Shown in pieces: positions 1-9,032 of a DNA stretch of 34,428 nt. Below the pieces are notes generated by a model. It was not told the origin of the DNA. It saw nothing but the letters and a program-made list of their open reading frames with translations, and ran no database searches. Position numbers and translations under genes: made by a program. The stretch's first letter is position 1, and each line of letters begins with the position of its first letter. The stretch comes from Verrucomicrobiota bacterium (GTDB taxonomy: Bacteria; Verrucomicrobiota; Verrucomicrobiia; Limisphaerales; SIBE01): the NCBI GenBank assembly GCA_016209525.1, contig JACQWK010000626.1, positions 1-34,428 on the forward strand. Direction: 5' to 3'.

Positions 1-1
1 C

Positions 2-76
2 GCTTCCAACGCGCGCAAGAGTTTTCCGGAGACGTCTCCGCTGGGCCAGATTAGCCTGGGCGAATCTTCCGAATGA
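2..76 (+). CDS. Possible 3' end of an upstream gene
   Basis: One plus-strand frame is open from the window edge to a TGA at 74-76. It encodes about 24 residues ending in Gly-Glu-Ser-Ser-Glu. This could be the C-terminus of a gene that starts outside the window. It is too short to assign a family, and chance openness cannot be excluded. Confidence 0.25.
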   Translation, partial: ASNARKSFPETSPLGQISLGESSE

Positions 77-94
77 GGACAGTCGTCCGAAGGC

Positions 95-235
95 GTAGAT
101 TTTCAATCTGCCGTATCTCCGACTTGCAGTCGGCTGGCCGTCGGATCGGCCGGAACCGTCCGATTGGTCAACCCCCCGCAGGATGCAATCCTGCGATACG
201 GCAGATTGGAAATCTGCGCCACGTTAAACAGACAC
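95..235. repeat. Four-hairpin interspersed repeat, copy 1 of 5
   Basis: This copy holds several short-loop hairpins in a row: CAGATT..AATCTG types, GCCGACTTGCAGTCGGC and GCAGGATGCAATCCTGC. It ends with the 'CTGCG(C/A)NACG' tail shared by the copies near 22.4, 24.4, 31.0 and 34.0 kb. It is a non-coding interspersed palindromic element and lies directly upstream of the debranching enzyme, so that gene's promoter may sit inside or beyond it. Confidence 0.85.
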
Positions 236-274
236 GGCGCGCGGGATCGCGCGCCGCCCCCATGACAATTCAAT

Positions 275-3200
275 ATGAACAAACCGGAAATGCATCCTTG
301 GCCCGGCGAACGGCTGTTAAGGTTCGTGGGGGACACCGTCCGCTTCACGTTGAGCGGACCCGGAGGAGGTCCGCTGCCGCAGGGATTTCGCGCTGTGCTG
401 CGAACGAATCTGGGACGCGCCTCGACCTTGCACGAGGAAATCGTTTACTCCCACGCCCGCGAGCTCCCATTCGCGGGCGCATCCTGGCGAGACACACCGC
501 TCAAACAAACCGCGCGAGAATGGTCCATCGACCTGAGCCTTGTCGAAGTCGGATTTTTTAAAGCCAAGGCCTACGCGGTGGATTCACATGGCCGCCAATA
601 TTGGCCGGACGGCCCGGACGTCGGCATCAGTGTCCATCCGAATGATTACCGGACGGCGAACACGATCTACTGCGCGTTCACTCGTCTGTTCGGCGGCACT
701 AAGAAGGCCACAACCACGCAAACGGGCGCGTCGGACGCTCAACTGGGGAGATTGGACAAGGAAGGTTACGCGGTGATCCCGCCTTCGGGTAAACTCCGCG
801 ACCTGCTGCGGGAACTTCCGCACATCATGGGAACGCTGGGCTGCCGTATCCTTCATTTGCTGCCCATCAATCCGGTGCCCACGACTTTCGCCCGGATGGG
901 CCGGTTCGGCAGCCCCTACGCGGCGCTCGATTTGACGGCGATCGATCCGGCGCTGGTCGAATTTGACCGCCGGACCACCGGTGTGGATCAGTTCCGAGAA
1001 CTGAGCTACGCGGCCCATGTGCGGGGTGGCCGGGTGTTCCTCGACCTCGTCATGAACCACACGGGTTGGGGCTCCTCCTTGCAGGAAAACTGTCCGGAAT
1101 GGTTCCTGCGCGACGAACGCGGCAACTTTGTCAACCCCGGCGCGTGGGGTACCACGTGGGAGGACCTGGTTGAACTGGACCATCGGACTCCGGCGCCCTG
1201 GGAATCTCTGGCGGGCGTCTTTTTGACCTGGTGCCGGCGCGGGGTCGATGGCTTTCGCTGCGATGCGGGCTACAAAGTTCCCGTGGCGGCGTGGCGCTAC
1301 ATCATCGCCCGCGTTCGCCAGGAGTTCCCGCAAACGGTCTTCTTGCTCGAAGGACTCGGAGGTCCCTGGGAGACCACGGAGTCTCTGTTGACCGAAGGCG
1401 GCATGCAATGGGCCTATTCGGAACTGTTTCAAAACTATTCCGGCGAACAAGTGGCCGGTTATCTCGATTATGCCGCGCGACAGAGCCAACGGGTCGGAAC
1501 TTACATTCATTACAGCGAAACCCATGACAACGATCGGCTGGCGAAGCGCGGCCGCGCCTGGTCTTTGCTGCGGAATCGCCTGTGCGGGCTGACCTCGTTC
1601 TCCGGCGGATTCGGTTTCGCCTGCGGGGTGGAATGGCTGGCGGCCGAAAAAATCGACGTGCACGGATGCAGCGGACTATCGTTTGGCAGCCCCAAGAACT
1701 TGGTCCGTGAGCTGGGCCACTTGAACGAGCTGCTTCGCGATCATCCGTGCTTCTTCGACGACGCCCGGGTGATTCGGCTCAGCCCGGTGAATTCACCGGT
1801 GCTGGCCCTCCGCCGCGATTCCGCGGGAGGCGCGGACCGTGTCCTCATTCTCGCCAATCTGGATGTCGAGCGCACGCAAACTGGCTCTTTCGGCGAAGCG
1901 GCGTACCGCGACTTGGGGGAGCCCCGGCACGACTTGCTCGGTCAATCCACGCTTGTCACAAAACCCGGCCGCGGTGGGAGCGTTGAATTCGTCCTTCCGC
2001 CCGCGGGCTGTTATTGTTTGTCCGCGCACGCCCGTCCGGTGGGTTTGGCGGGAGACTCGTATCGTCGAGCACGAGCCGCGGCCGCCTGGGGTTTCACCGC
2101 CTTGAGCCACGTTTTCGCCATCGAAAAAACTGGCCGATATCCCTGGCGCGCTGTCGCCGAACTGGTCAACAAGAGTCCCGATGGTTTTCTTGCGGCTCTG
2201 CCCCATCTCAACGCGGACCGCGCTGGAAAGGACTTGGCCGGCGCTTTCGCCGAAGTTGCGGGGCAATCCCAGTATCCACGTGTGGTCATCTGGACGCTGC
2301 TGGATCGGAGGCGAATCACGGTGGTTCCGCCGGGGCACTGGCTGCTCGTGCGGGACGAGGCGCCCTTCCGTGCCATGCTCTCGATTGAGTCGGCGGATTT
2401 TCCAAATCATACGGAAGCGATCCGGACGCAAGGCGGTTACGTGGCGTTCTTTGCGCCCCGCAAAATCGCCGCGGACGCGCAACTCAAGCTGGAGCGCAAC
2501 GCGGAAGCCGACCAGCGACTCGAAGCATCCATTCGATTCCTGGCCTCGGATCCCAATGAATTGCTGGCGGTGGCGCAAAAACCGAAAAGGACTCCAGGCT
2601 CCCGAGCCAACCTGCCGGATGGCCGCCAAATCACTCTGGAACAGCTCTCTCGTCTGGTCCTGCTCACGAACGGAATCGGCGGAATGGCTCGGCTGGGCGT
2701 CGATCTTGGACGCATTCAATCGAAGTACGATTGCTTGCTGGGTGCCAACCTGCATCCGGCGGTGCCCACGGACCGCCACGTCTTCGCCAAACGAGCCCGG
2801 GCCTGGGTGAACGCGGACGGGTTCATCACGGCGCTGGACATGAACAACCTGATCGAGTTTTCGCCGGGTCCGCCTTCCCACTGGCGTTTCTTGGCCAATG
2901 CCGGAGATGGCCGCACCGTCGAAATCCATCTTGAGGCGGCGATGTTGGAGAATCGAAACACCACGGTGTTGCGCTTCAGCCGCCCTGTCACGCCCCCGAA
3001 AGCGGGCCGCGATCTGCCGGCTCAATGCGACGTGCGCTTGACGGTCCGAATCGACATTGAAGACCGGAACTTTCATTGGGAAACCAAGCGGAACGGCGGC
3101 GCCGAACAGCACTTCTCTTCTCATTGCCGCCCGTTGGAAGGCAATGCCGGATTTGAATTCAGTCCCGCTCCGGATCGGCGGCTGAGGGTGTTTGTCGCGA

Positions 3201-4783
3201 GCCCACCCGCTTCCCCCTCCGAGGGAGGGGAGCCACGCACCGCGCAGCCGACAAAAGGTCCCCTCCCGGGAGGGGCAGGGGTGGGCCAGCTCAAAGAGAA
3301 CGGCTCTTACCACCACGAAGCCGAGTGGTGCGAAAATATTCCCCATCCCGTCGAGCAAAGCCGCGGGCAGACAGTCAGCGGCGATACCTACAGCCCAGGC
3401 TGGTTTGAATTGCCTTTGGCGAAGGGCGAGAATCTCATATTGGTGGCGACCGCCGACTCCGCCGAGCCCGACGCCAACGAAGTCAACCAATTCGCGGCCA
3501 ACTGCCAGGCCAAACTTGAGTCTGCGCTCGCCCTGGCGAGTATCCAAGCGAAAGACGAATTTGGGAGGCAACTCGTGCGCGCGGCGCATGCGTTCGTCGT
3601 CCGCCGCGGCTCCGGCAAAACCGTGATCGCCGGTTATCCCTGGTTCCTAGATTGGGGCCGCGACTCCTTGATTTGTGCGCGCGGCTTGCTGGCCGCCGGA
3701 ATGCGCGAGGACGTCAAGCAGTTGTTGGTTACGTTTGGGAGATTCGAGGCAAACGGCACGCTGCCGAACAGCATTCACGGCGAGGACGCGTCGAATCGGG
3801 ATACGTCCGACGCTCCGCTGTGGTTCGGTGTCGTCTGCGAGGAAGCCGCTGCGTTGTTCAATGATGCACTCTACGAAGTCGTCGTGGACAAGCGTGGCCG
3901 GACCGTGGCGGACGTGCTGGCCGGCATTGCGGCGGGGTACCTGCGAGGGACGCCCAATGGGATTCGCGTGGATCCTCAATCAGGCTTGGTTTGGAGCCCG
4001 AAACATTTCACCTGGATGGATACCAATCATCCGGCAGGCACGCCTCGGGCCGGATATCCAGTGGAAATCCAAGTGTTATGGATTCGGCTGCTCAAACAAT
4101 TGAGCCGCCTCGACGCCAAGCCGCGGAAGCAACCTTGGGGAGAGATCGCCGACCGCACTCAGGCTTCCTTCTTGAAGCATTTCTGGCTGGAGGAACGCGG
4201 CTATTTCTCCGACCTCCTGATCGCCCCCGGCGGCGAGCCGTCGGCGCGGGCTAGGGCCGACAACGCGCTTCGCAGCAATTGCCTGTTCGCAATCAGCCTT
4301 GGCCTGTCGGCCGGAGCGCAGGCGCGCCGGTGTGTCGATGCCGCCGCGCGCTATTTGGTGGTTCCCGGCGCGTTGCGTTCCCTGGCGCCATTGCCGGTGT
4401 CGCCGCCTTTGCCGGTGCATGGAAATGATGGCCGCTTGCTCAACGATCCGGATTGGCCGTATTGGGGGCGTTACGAGGGAGACGAAGACACGCGCCGCAA
4501 ACCGGCCTATCACAACGGCACCGCGTGGACGTGGACGTTTCCCACGTTCTGCGAAGCTTTGGCGCAGGCGTGGGATTTTCAGCCGCCCGCGGTTGCGGCA
4601 GCGAAAGCTTATCTGGGCAGCATGGAGCGGATTCTGCGCGAAGGCTGCCTCGGACAAATCCCTGAAATTCTCGACGGCGACGCGACGCACCAACAGCGCG
4701 GCTGCGACGCGCAAGCGTGGGGTGTCACGGAGGCCCTCCGGGTTTGGAAGCTGCTCGACGGAGCGGTTCCCAAGCCGCATTGA
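275..4783 (+). CDS. Glycogen debranching enzyme with glucanotransferase (GH13-like) and amylo-1,6-glucosidase (GH133-like) domains
   Basis: A 1502-residue cytoplasmic enzyme, with no signal peptide, predicted to remove glycogen branches: a 4-alpha-glucanotransferase domain moves short chains and an amylo-alpha-1,6-glucosidase domain hydrolyses the remaining stub. The N-terminal half has the four alpha-amylase regions: VMNHTG (H262), GFRCDAG (nucleophile D330), LLEGLGG (acid/base E359) and THDND (H417, D418). The C-terminal part has the GH133 signatures WFLDWGRDSL (D1126, D1130), NSIHGEDASNRD, GYPVEIQVLW and YHNGTAWTW (about 1412). The length matches eukaryote-type two-domain debranching enzymes (about 1500 residues), not bacterial GlgX. 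Residues about 976-1005 are low-complexity and encoded by a palindromic repeat between the domains. The ATG start has no clear Shine-Dalgarno. It is a single gene flanked by repeats. Function is confident; exact polymer preference is not. Confidence 0.93.
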   Translation: MNKPEMHPWPGERLLRFVGDTVRFTLSGPGGGPLPQGFRAVLRTNLGRASTLHEEIVYSHARELPFAGASWRDTPLKQTAREWSIDLSLVEVGFFKAKAYAVDSHGRQYWPDGPDVGISVHPNDYRTANTIYCAFTRLFGGTKKATTTQTGASDAQLGRLDKEGYAVIPPSGKLRDLLRELPHIMGTLGCRILHLLPINPVPTTFARMGRFGSPYAALDLTAIDPALVEFDRRTTGVDQFRELSYAAHVRGGRVFLDLVMNHTGWGSSLQENCPEWFLRDERGNFVNPGAWGTTWEDLVELDHRTPAPWESLAGVFLTWCRRGVDGFRCDAGYKVPVAAWRYIIARVRQEFPQTVFLLEGLGGPWETTESLLTEGGMQWAYSELFQNYSGEQVAGYLDYAARQSQRVGTYIHYSETHDNDRLAKRGRAWSLLRNRLCGLTSFSGGFGFACGVEWLAAEKIDVHGCSGLSFGSPKNLVRELGHLNELLRDHPCFFDDARVIRLSPVNSPVLALRRDSAGGADRVLILANLDVERTQTGSFGEAAYRDLGEPRHDLLGQSTLVTKPGRGGSVEFVLPPAGCYCLSAHARPVGLAGDSYRRARAAAAWGFTALSHVFAIEKTGRYPWRAVAELVNKSPDGFLAALPHLNADRAGKDLAGAFAEVAGQSQYPRVVIWTLLDRRRITVVPPGHWLLVRDEAPFRAMLSIESADFPNHTEAIRTQGGYVAFFAPRKIAADAQLKLERNAEADQRLEASIRFLASDPNELLAVAQKPKRTPGSRANLPDGRQITLEQLSRLVLLTNGIGGMARLGVDLGRIQSKYDCLLGANLHPAVPTDRHVFAKRARAWVNADGFITALDMNNLIEFSPGPPSHWRFLANAGDGRTVEIHLEAAMLENRNTTVLRFSRPVTPPKAGRDLPAQCDVRLTVRIDIEDRNFHWETKRNGGAEQHFSSHCRPLEGNAGFEFSPAPDRRLRVFVASPPASPSEGGEPRTAQPTKGPLPGGAGVGQLKENGSYHHEAEWCENIPHPVEQSRGQTVSGDTYSPGWFELPLAKGENLILVATADSAEPDANEVNQFAANCQAKLESALALASIQAKDEFGRQLVRAAHAFVVRRGSGKTVIAGYPWFLDWGRDSLICARGLLAAGMREDVKQLLVTFGRFEANGTLPNSIHGEDASNRDTSDAPLWFGVVCEEAAALFNDALYEVVVDKRGRTVADVLAGIAAGYLRGTPNGIRVDPQSGLVWSPKHFTWMDTNHPAGTPRAGYPVEIQVLWIRLLKQLSRLDAKPRKQPWGEIADRTQASFLKHFWLEERGYFSDLLIAPGGEPSARARADNALRSNCLFAISLGLSAGAQARRCVDAAARYLVVPGALRSLAPLPVSPPLPVHGNDGRLLNDPDWPYWGRYEGDEDTRRKPAYHNGTAWTWTFPTFCEALAQAWDFQPPAVAAAKAYLGSMERILREGCLGQIPEILDGDATHQQRGCDAQAWGVTEALRVWKLLDGAVPKPH
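3201..3286. repeat. Palindromic repeat inserted in frame within the debranching enzyme gene
   Basis: The arms GCCCACCC (3201-3208) and GGGTGGGC (3279-3286) are perfect inverted repeats. Inside them are CCCCCTCC/GGGAGGGG and a CCCCTCCCGGGAGGGG palindrome. The segment is translated through, without a stop, as a Pro/Gly/Ser-rich stretch (about residues 976-1005) in the linker between the two catalytic halves. It resembles non-coding GC-rich repeats more than protein-coding sequence. Confidence 0.7.
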
Positions 4784-4805
4784 CCCCTCACGGATCGGCC
4801 GCAGG

Positions 4806-5095
4806 CGAAATCCGAAGCTCGAAATCCGAAATCCGAAACAGATTCAAAATCCGAAAGCTCCAAGGCTCATTCCAATTCGCTTTCAAAATGAGACGAAGGC
4901 CCCTCACCCCGTCCCTCTCCCCATGTGATGGGGAGAGGGTGTCCGTAGGACGGGTGAGGGGCATTTCAAACAGAATGTTCATTAGATTAGTTTCATCTTG
5001 ATCGCTCATTAGAATCAAACCGGGGCGTGGCCGCACGGTTTTGAGATTCGGATTTCGGTCATTCGGGTTTGCTTCGGATTTCGGATTTTGGTCAA
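4806..5095. repeat. Foldback element with CCGAAATCC arms around a CCCCTCACCC repeat
   Basis: The gap 4784-5153 contains no gene. Its left arm has iterated CGAAATCCGAAATCCGAAA, followed by 'CTCATTCCAATTCGCTTTC'. Its right arm (about 5042-5092) has the complementary TTCGGATTTCGG iterations. Between them, at 4890-4966, lies the CCCCTCACCC...GGGTGAGGGG palindrome, containing CTCTCCCCAT/ATGGGGAGAG. Parts recur inverted at 8536-8690 and 25040-25165. Confidence 0.75.
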
Positions 5096-5153
5096 GGACG
5101 GAATTCCTCTGCGGAACGGTTCCGGAAACTCGGAAGTTATTTTTGCGCGAGTG

Positions 5154-8100
5154 CTAATCTATCTGGAGCACGCGGTAGAACCGCTCGGACCGCGCGTTCC
5201 TTGAGGTGTCCGCTTTCGAACCCGTCGTGCCGGTTGCGGTCACGGCACCCTCCAGCGAAAGCCAGTCCAATTGGCTCAGGCTGTCCTTGTATTGAACCAC
5301 GTAGGTCCGTCCAGGCACCGCGTTCCACAAGATCGTGGTTTCAGAGCCTGTCAGCGAGCGGAGAACCATCGCGCGGAAGAGCGAAGCGTCGGCGGTCGGG
5401 TTGGTTCCCGCTTTGAACTCATCGAGGTCACGCATGCCGTCTCCATCGAAGTCACCGGCGCCATCGCGAGACAAGCCGCCGAAGTGGGTCATCTCCCAAT
5501 CATCATCGATGGCGTCTTGGTCGGAATCCCTCAGGCTGAGTTGCACGACAAAAATGTCGCTCGCAGAATTGAGATCCCCTGCGCCCAAATCGCTCGCGAA
5601 GCTTTGGAAGACGACCGTCCGGCCATTGCCACTGATCAAGGGTTTGACGGAAGTCCGATCTCCGGGGCCGTCACCGGTCCGGCTTCGGCTGAGCAAGGTC
5701 GTTTGATCCCGCACGCGGTCGTAGAGGAAAACGTCGGTGAAACCATTGTCGTCGCCACGGACAAGGTCGCTGGCTCTGCTGGCAAAGACCACGTACCGTC
5801 CGTCGCCGCTGATGGACGGCCAGAACGAATCGTCATTGCCGCGGCCCGTTCGGGTCTCGCTCAAGGAGGCGTAGGTTCGGGCGCCGGAATCGCGGTGGAG
5901 CAGCGTGATTTGCCGTTTGTTGGCAGGAGTGGAGGTTAAGGTTTCGAAAGCGAGCCAACTCCCATCAGCGGTCGTCTTGGGCAGCGAAACCGCCAGGGAG
6001 ATGGGCTCCTGAACCCGTTTCGCGATGTCGTAGAAGTAGAGGTTCGTCGAGTTGTGGAGGAGGGCCAGGAAGCGGCTTTCCTCACTGAACGTTTGCGCGG
6101 GCGCAGGTCGGCGGATCGGCGGAGCCAGGGTCGATGGGGTGACGACCCACGAGGTCGATCGAGTCCTCAATTCGGTCAGGAACAACCTGAAGCCGCCCGC
6201 GGGAGGGTCCGTTGTGAGATCGGTGGCGGCGCTGTGGAACGCGAGGAACTGTCCGTCCGGACTGAGCCTAGGATTGATCGATTCGCCGTTGCCGGCTTGC
6301 CTCCCAGTGATCGCGGCCGACACCAGCGAATTCCTGCCGCCGATGGCATCGTAAAGATAAACATCGTTTGCGGCCCGCCCCGCGGCGTCATCAGGGAATT
6401 GTCTTGGGAATGTCACTCCGCTCACCAAATTGAACGCCGCGCTCTGAAACGCCACGAAGCGGCCATCGTCACTGAGGCTCGGCGAAGTGGAAGCACCATT
6501 GGCGCTCGCGTTGCCGTCGGCACTCCGGCTGACCAGAACGGTTCTGCCCGCCACCAAATCCCGCAGAAAGACATCATCAACTCGGTTCGTGTCGTTAGTC
6601 ACCAGGTTCTGGGCGGCGCTGACAAAGGCAACAAACCGCCCGTTCTTGCTCAATACCGGATCGCGGGATGCGCCATTTGCGGTCGTCGATCCGTCGAAGC
6701 TCGCCGTCACCATGAGGTTGCTGCCCGTCACCAAGTCATGGACGACGATGTCCGGCAAGCCGTTGGTGTCGTTCGGCAGAAGATTATCCGCCAGACTCGT
6801 GAACAGGACATAACGCCCCTCCGCATCGATCGCGTTTAGCGAGAGAGAACTCGGCCCATTCGCTGTTGCCGAGGGCAGCGTCGGATGGCGCTCCGAGACA
6901 AGGCTCAATGTGTCCAATGCGAGGTCTCGCACGAAAAGGTCGGTGGCGTTGTTGCGGTCTTCATTCGTAAGATCCGTCGCAAGGCTTTCAAAGGCGGCCC
7001 AGCGCGCGTCCGGAGTGATCGAGAGACCACGAACGTCCCGTCGATCCAAAGCTGTGCCAAGCGAGCTTCCGCTGAGCAGCCGCGTTGTTTTCGTCGTCAG
7101 GTCACGGATAAAAGCCTGCGAAGTTCCGGCGACGAGATTGGTGACAAGATCGGTGGCGTCGCTCAAGAAAGCCAGGTAGCTGCCGTCTGCGCTGAGCACA
7201 GGCGTATCTGAATTGCCCGCTGCCGGAACTTCGCCGCTCAAGTTTGCGCTCGCGAGGCTTGTGGCCGCTGTGGCCGCATCCCAAACGCGGATCACGCGCT
7301 GACCGGTCGCGTTGATTTTGCTTTCGAAGGCGACGAAGCGTCCGTCAGCACTGATGACCGGCCCAGACATGTCCTCGGTCCCGGCCACCACACCGACCGC
7401 ATCGCTGCTGACGAAGACCGTCGAACCCGTCTGCAGATCATAGCGGAGGAGGACCGCACCGTCACCGCTCAAAGTACCCGTCGAACTCGTGAGGACGGTC
7501 TTGAATGCCACGTAACGTCCGTCCTCGCTGATGGCCGGATTGCTGGATGAAAGCGCGCGACGCGGCTCAAGCGCAGGGAATCTGGTTCTGTCGGAGCTGA
7601 TCCAAGCGGTTTTCCCGTCAAGCATGTCCCTGACGTAAATCTCATTGAAACCATTCGTCGCGCCAGGTGCGAGGTTCGTCGCCTGGCTCGTGAAGGCGAT
7701 AAATCTTGCGTTCGGCGTGATGACCGAGCCGAAAGAAACCGCGTTTGCTGGACCGACACCGGTTGGGTCCGCGCTGACCAAGCGCGTGACGCCGGTCTGT
7801 ACGTCGCGCAGAAAAACGTCGGTGGCATTGTTCGCGTCGTTCGCCGTCAAGTTTGACGCTTCGCTCTCGAAGACTACGAATTTTCCATCCCGTGAAATCA
7901 CCGGGTTCGATGCAGCTCCGTTGGCGCTGCGAGTGCCGGCGAGATCGACGCTCACCAGGATGGTCTTGCCCGTGGCCAAGTCGCGGATGAAGACATCGCT
8001 CAGGCCATTGGAATCATTGGTCACAAGGTCGCTCGCCTCGCTCGTGAACGCCACAAACCTGCCGTCCTCAGAAATCCCGCCAAGCAAGGAGTGACCGTTG

Positions 8101-8411
8101 CCACCCGACAAGCCGGCACCGGCGACGCTGATCAATGTGGTCGTCCGGGTCCGCAGATCGCGGACGAAGACGTCCATCCAGCCTCCGTTCTGATCGTTGG
8201 TCACCAGATTGTCGGCCGTGCTCATGAACGCGATGGCATGTCCATCCCGGCTGAAGAGCGGAAAGGTGGAATCACCGCCCGCGGTAACGCTGGTGAGCCG
8301 GGGCGATGATTTGGAGATCGTCTGAGTCGGAGCAGGTTCAGAGGCCGCTACAGACGGCGCCATCAGTACGACCCACAGAGCCGCCATTCTCTGGTAAGCT
8401 GAAGGTCTCAT
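5154..8411 (-). CDS. Secreted TolB/WD40-like beta-propeller protein with acidic C-terminal calcium-type motif
   Basis: A 1085-residue protein starting at ATG with a signal peptide (about 1-23, ending VAASEP). Most of it is a tandem of roughly 60-residue repeats built on 'DGRFVAF.S.A.NLV.NDTN...DVF.RDL.TG.T.LVS', the WD40-like (PD40) propeller pattern seen in TolB-type and many verrucomicrobial secreted proteins. More than ten such units fill residues about 40-950, enough for more than one propeller. Near the C-terminus, DSDQDAIDDDWE followed by DFDGDGMRDLDEF resembles Ca-binding thrombospondin-3/dockerin-like loops. The last 90 residues (VPGRTYVVQYKDS... ERFYRVLQ) match a C-terminal module common in secreted Verrucomicrobia proteins. 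It is likely extracellular or surface-bound; no catalytic residues are recognised. The gene stands alone. Confidence 0.8.
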   Translation of the reverse strand: MRPSAYQRMAALWVVLMAPSVAASEPAPTQTISKSSPRLTSVTAGGDSTFPLFSRDGHAIAFMSTADNLVTNDQNGGWMDVFVRDLRTRTTTLISVAGAGLSGGNGHSLLGGISEDGRFVAFTSEASDLVTNDSNGLSDVFIRDLATGKTILVSVDLAGTRSANGAASNPVISRDGKFVVFESEASNLTANDANNATDVFLRDVQTGVTRLVSADPTGVGPANAVSFGSVITPNARFIAFTSQATNLAPGATNGFNEIYVRDMLDGKTAWISSDRTRFPALEPRRALSSSNPAISEDGRYVAFKTVLTSSTGTLSGDGAVLLRYDLQTGSTVFVSSDAVGVVAGTEDMSGPVISADGRFVAFESKINATGQRVIRVWDAATAATSLASANLSGEVPAAGNSDTPVLSADGSYLAFLSDATDLVTNLVAGTSQAFIRDLTTKTTRLLSGSSLGTALDRRDVRGLSITPDARWAAFESLATDLTNEDRNNATDLFVRDLALDTLSLVSERHPTLPSATANGPSSLSLNAIDAEGRYVLFTSLADNLLPNDTNGLPDIVVHDLVTGSNLMVTASFDGSTTANGASRDPVLSKNGRFVAFVSAAQNLVTNDTNRVDDVFLRDLVAGRTVLVSRSADGNASANGASTSPSLSDDGRFVAFQSAAFNLVSGVTFPRQFPDDAAGRAANDVYLYDAIGGRNSLVSAAITGRQAGNGESINPRLSPDGQFLAFHSAATDLTTDPPAGGFRLFLTELRTRSTSWVVTPSTLAPPIRRPAPAQTFSEESRFLALLHNSTNLYFYDIAKRVQEPISLAVSLPKTTADGSWLAFETLTSTPANKRQITLLHRDSGARTYASLSETRTGRGNDDSFWPSISGDGRYVVFASRASDLVRGDDNGFTDVFLYDRVRDQTTLLSRSRTGDGPGDRTSVKPLISGNGRTVVFQSFASDLGAGDLNSASDIFVVQLSLRDSDQDAIDDDWEMTHFGGLSRDGAGDFDGDGMRDLDEFKAGTNPTADASLFRAMVLRSLTGSETTILWNAVPGRTYVVQYKDSLSQLDWLSLEGAVTATGTTGSKADTSRNARSERFYRVLQID

Positions 8412-8504
8412 GGAGTGCGAGGAAGTGGTGTCCCACGATTTCTTGGAGGATTGGTTGCGTTGAATGCATAGCGAGATTGGTGCCGATTCCGGCGGTTGAA
8501 TTCA

Positions 8505-8535
8505 TGAACCGTAGCCGCCGACGTAAGGAGGCGGA
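8505..8535. repeat. Truncated TGAACCGTAGCCGCCGACG element
   Basis: The sequence TGAACCGTAGCCGCCGACGT followed by AAGGAGGCGG matches the left half of the elements at 11352-11440 and 25194-25275. The right half is missing, and the next repeat (8536-8690) begins at once. Confidence 0.65.
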
Positions 8536-8690
8536 ACCGTGTCAAATCCGAAATCCGAAATCCGAAACAAAACCGAAATACCGAAACCCGAATTCAAAAG
8601 CCATGTGGCCTGGTGCCGTTTTGAGCCTTGGAACTTTCGGATTTTGAATTTGTCTCGGATTTCGGATTTCGAGCTTTGGATGGGTGGTGC
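8536..8690. repeat. Foldback repeat, CCGAAATCC arms
   Basis: The left arm has three AAATCCG iterations and the right arm has the complementary CGGATTTCGGATTTCGAG. The reverse complement of the right arm matches 4817-4868 with only a few differences. It lies in the gene-poor stretch 8412-9032. The rest of that stretch (8691-9032) shows no gene I can support. Confidence 0.75.
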
Positions 8691-9032
8691 CCCCAATGGC
8701 GGGATGCCCGCTGTTAGAATCGTGCCAGAAAGGCGGGTTTTGCTTTTCACATACGCCCATCCTTTGGTTGAACCCTGCATCTCGGGCGGTCCGGCATTTG
8801 CTGCAAGTTCATTCCAGTCAGCCAGACCGTTTAGAATCTCCAAGCGTGCGCCATGCGCCGACGCTAGACTGCCAAGGGGAACAAAGGGAACACGGTCTGT
8901 GGATTGAGCATGCCGGAATGCGTGAGGCTCGCGCACATTGCGCCTTTTCCACGCCTGTCGTTGTGGTGGGGAACAGACTTCGCAACTCGATCCACAGACC
9001 CCAATCTGGCGTGGGTGGCGACGGACAGAATT

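Noticed and set aside
1793-3589. 598-codon minus-strand frame inside the debranching enzyme
   Set aside because: It is antisense to clear catalytic-domain coding sequence, with no family resemblance.
5154-8411. Tandem DNA repeats within the propeller gene
   Set aside because: The repetition is at the protein level (propeller blades) with divergent DNA; it is explained by the fold.
8904-9032. 43-residue N-terminal extension of the prepilin-like protein from TTG
   Set aside because: A prepilin leader must be short and precede the cleavage motif; the extension is unlike a leader and starts with a rare codon.
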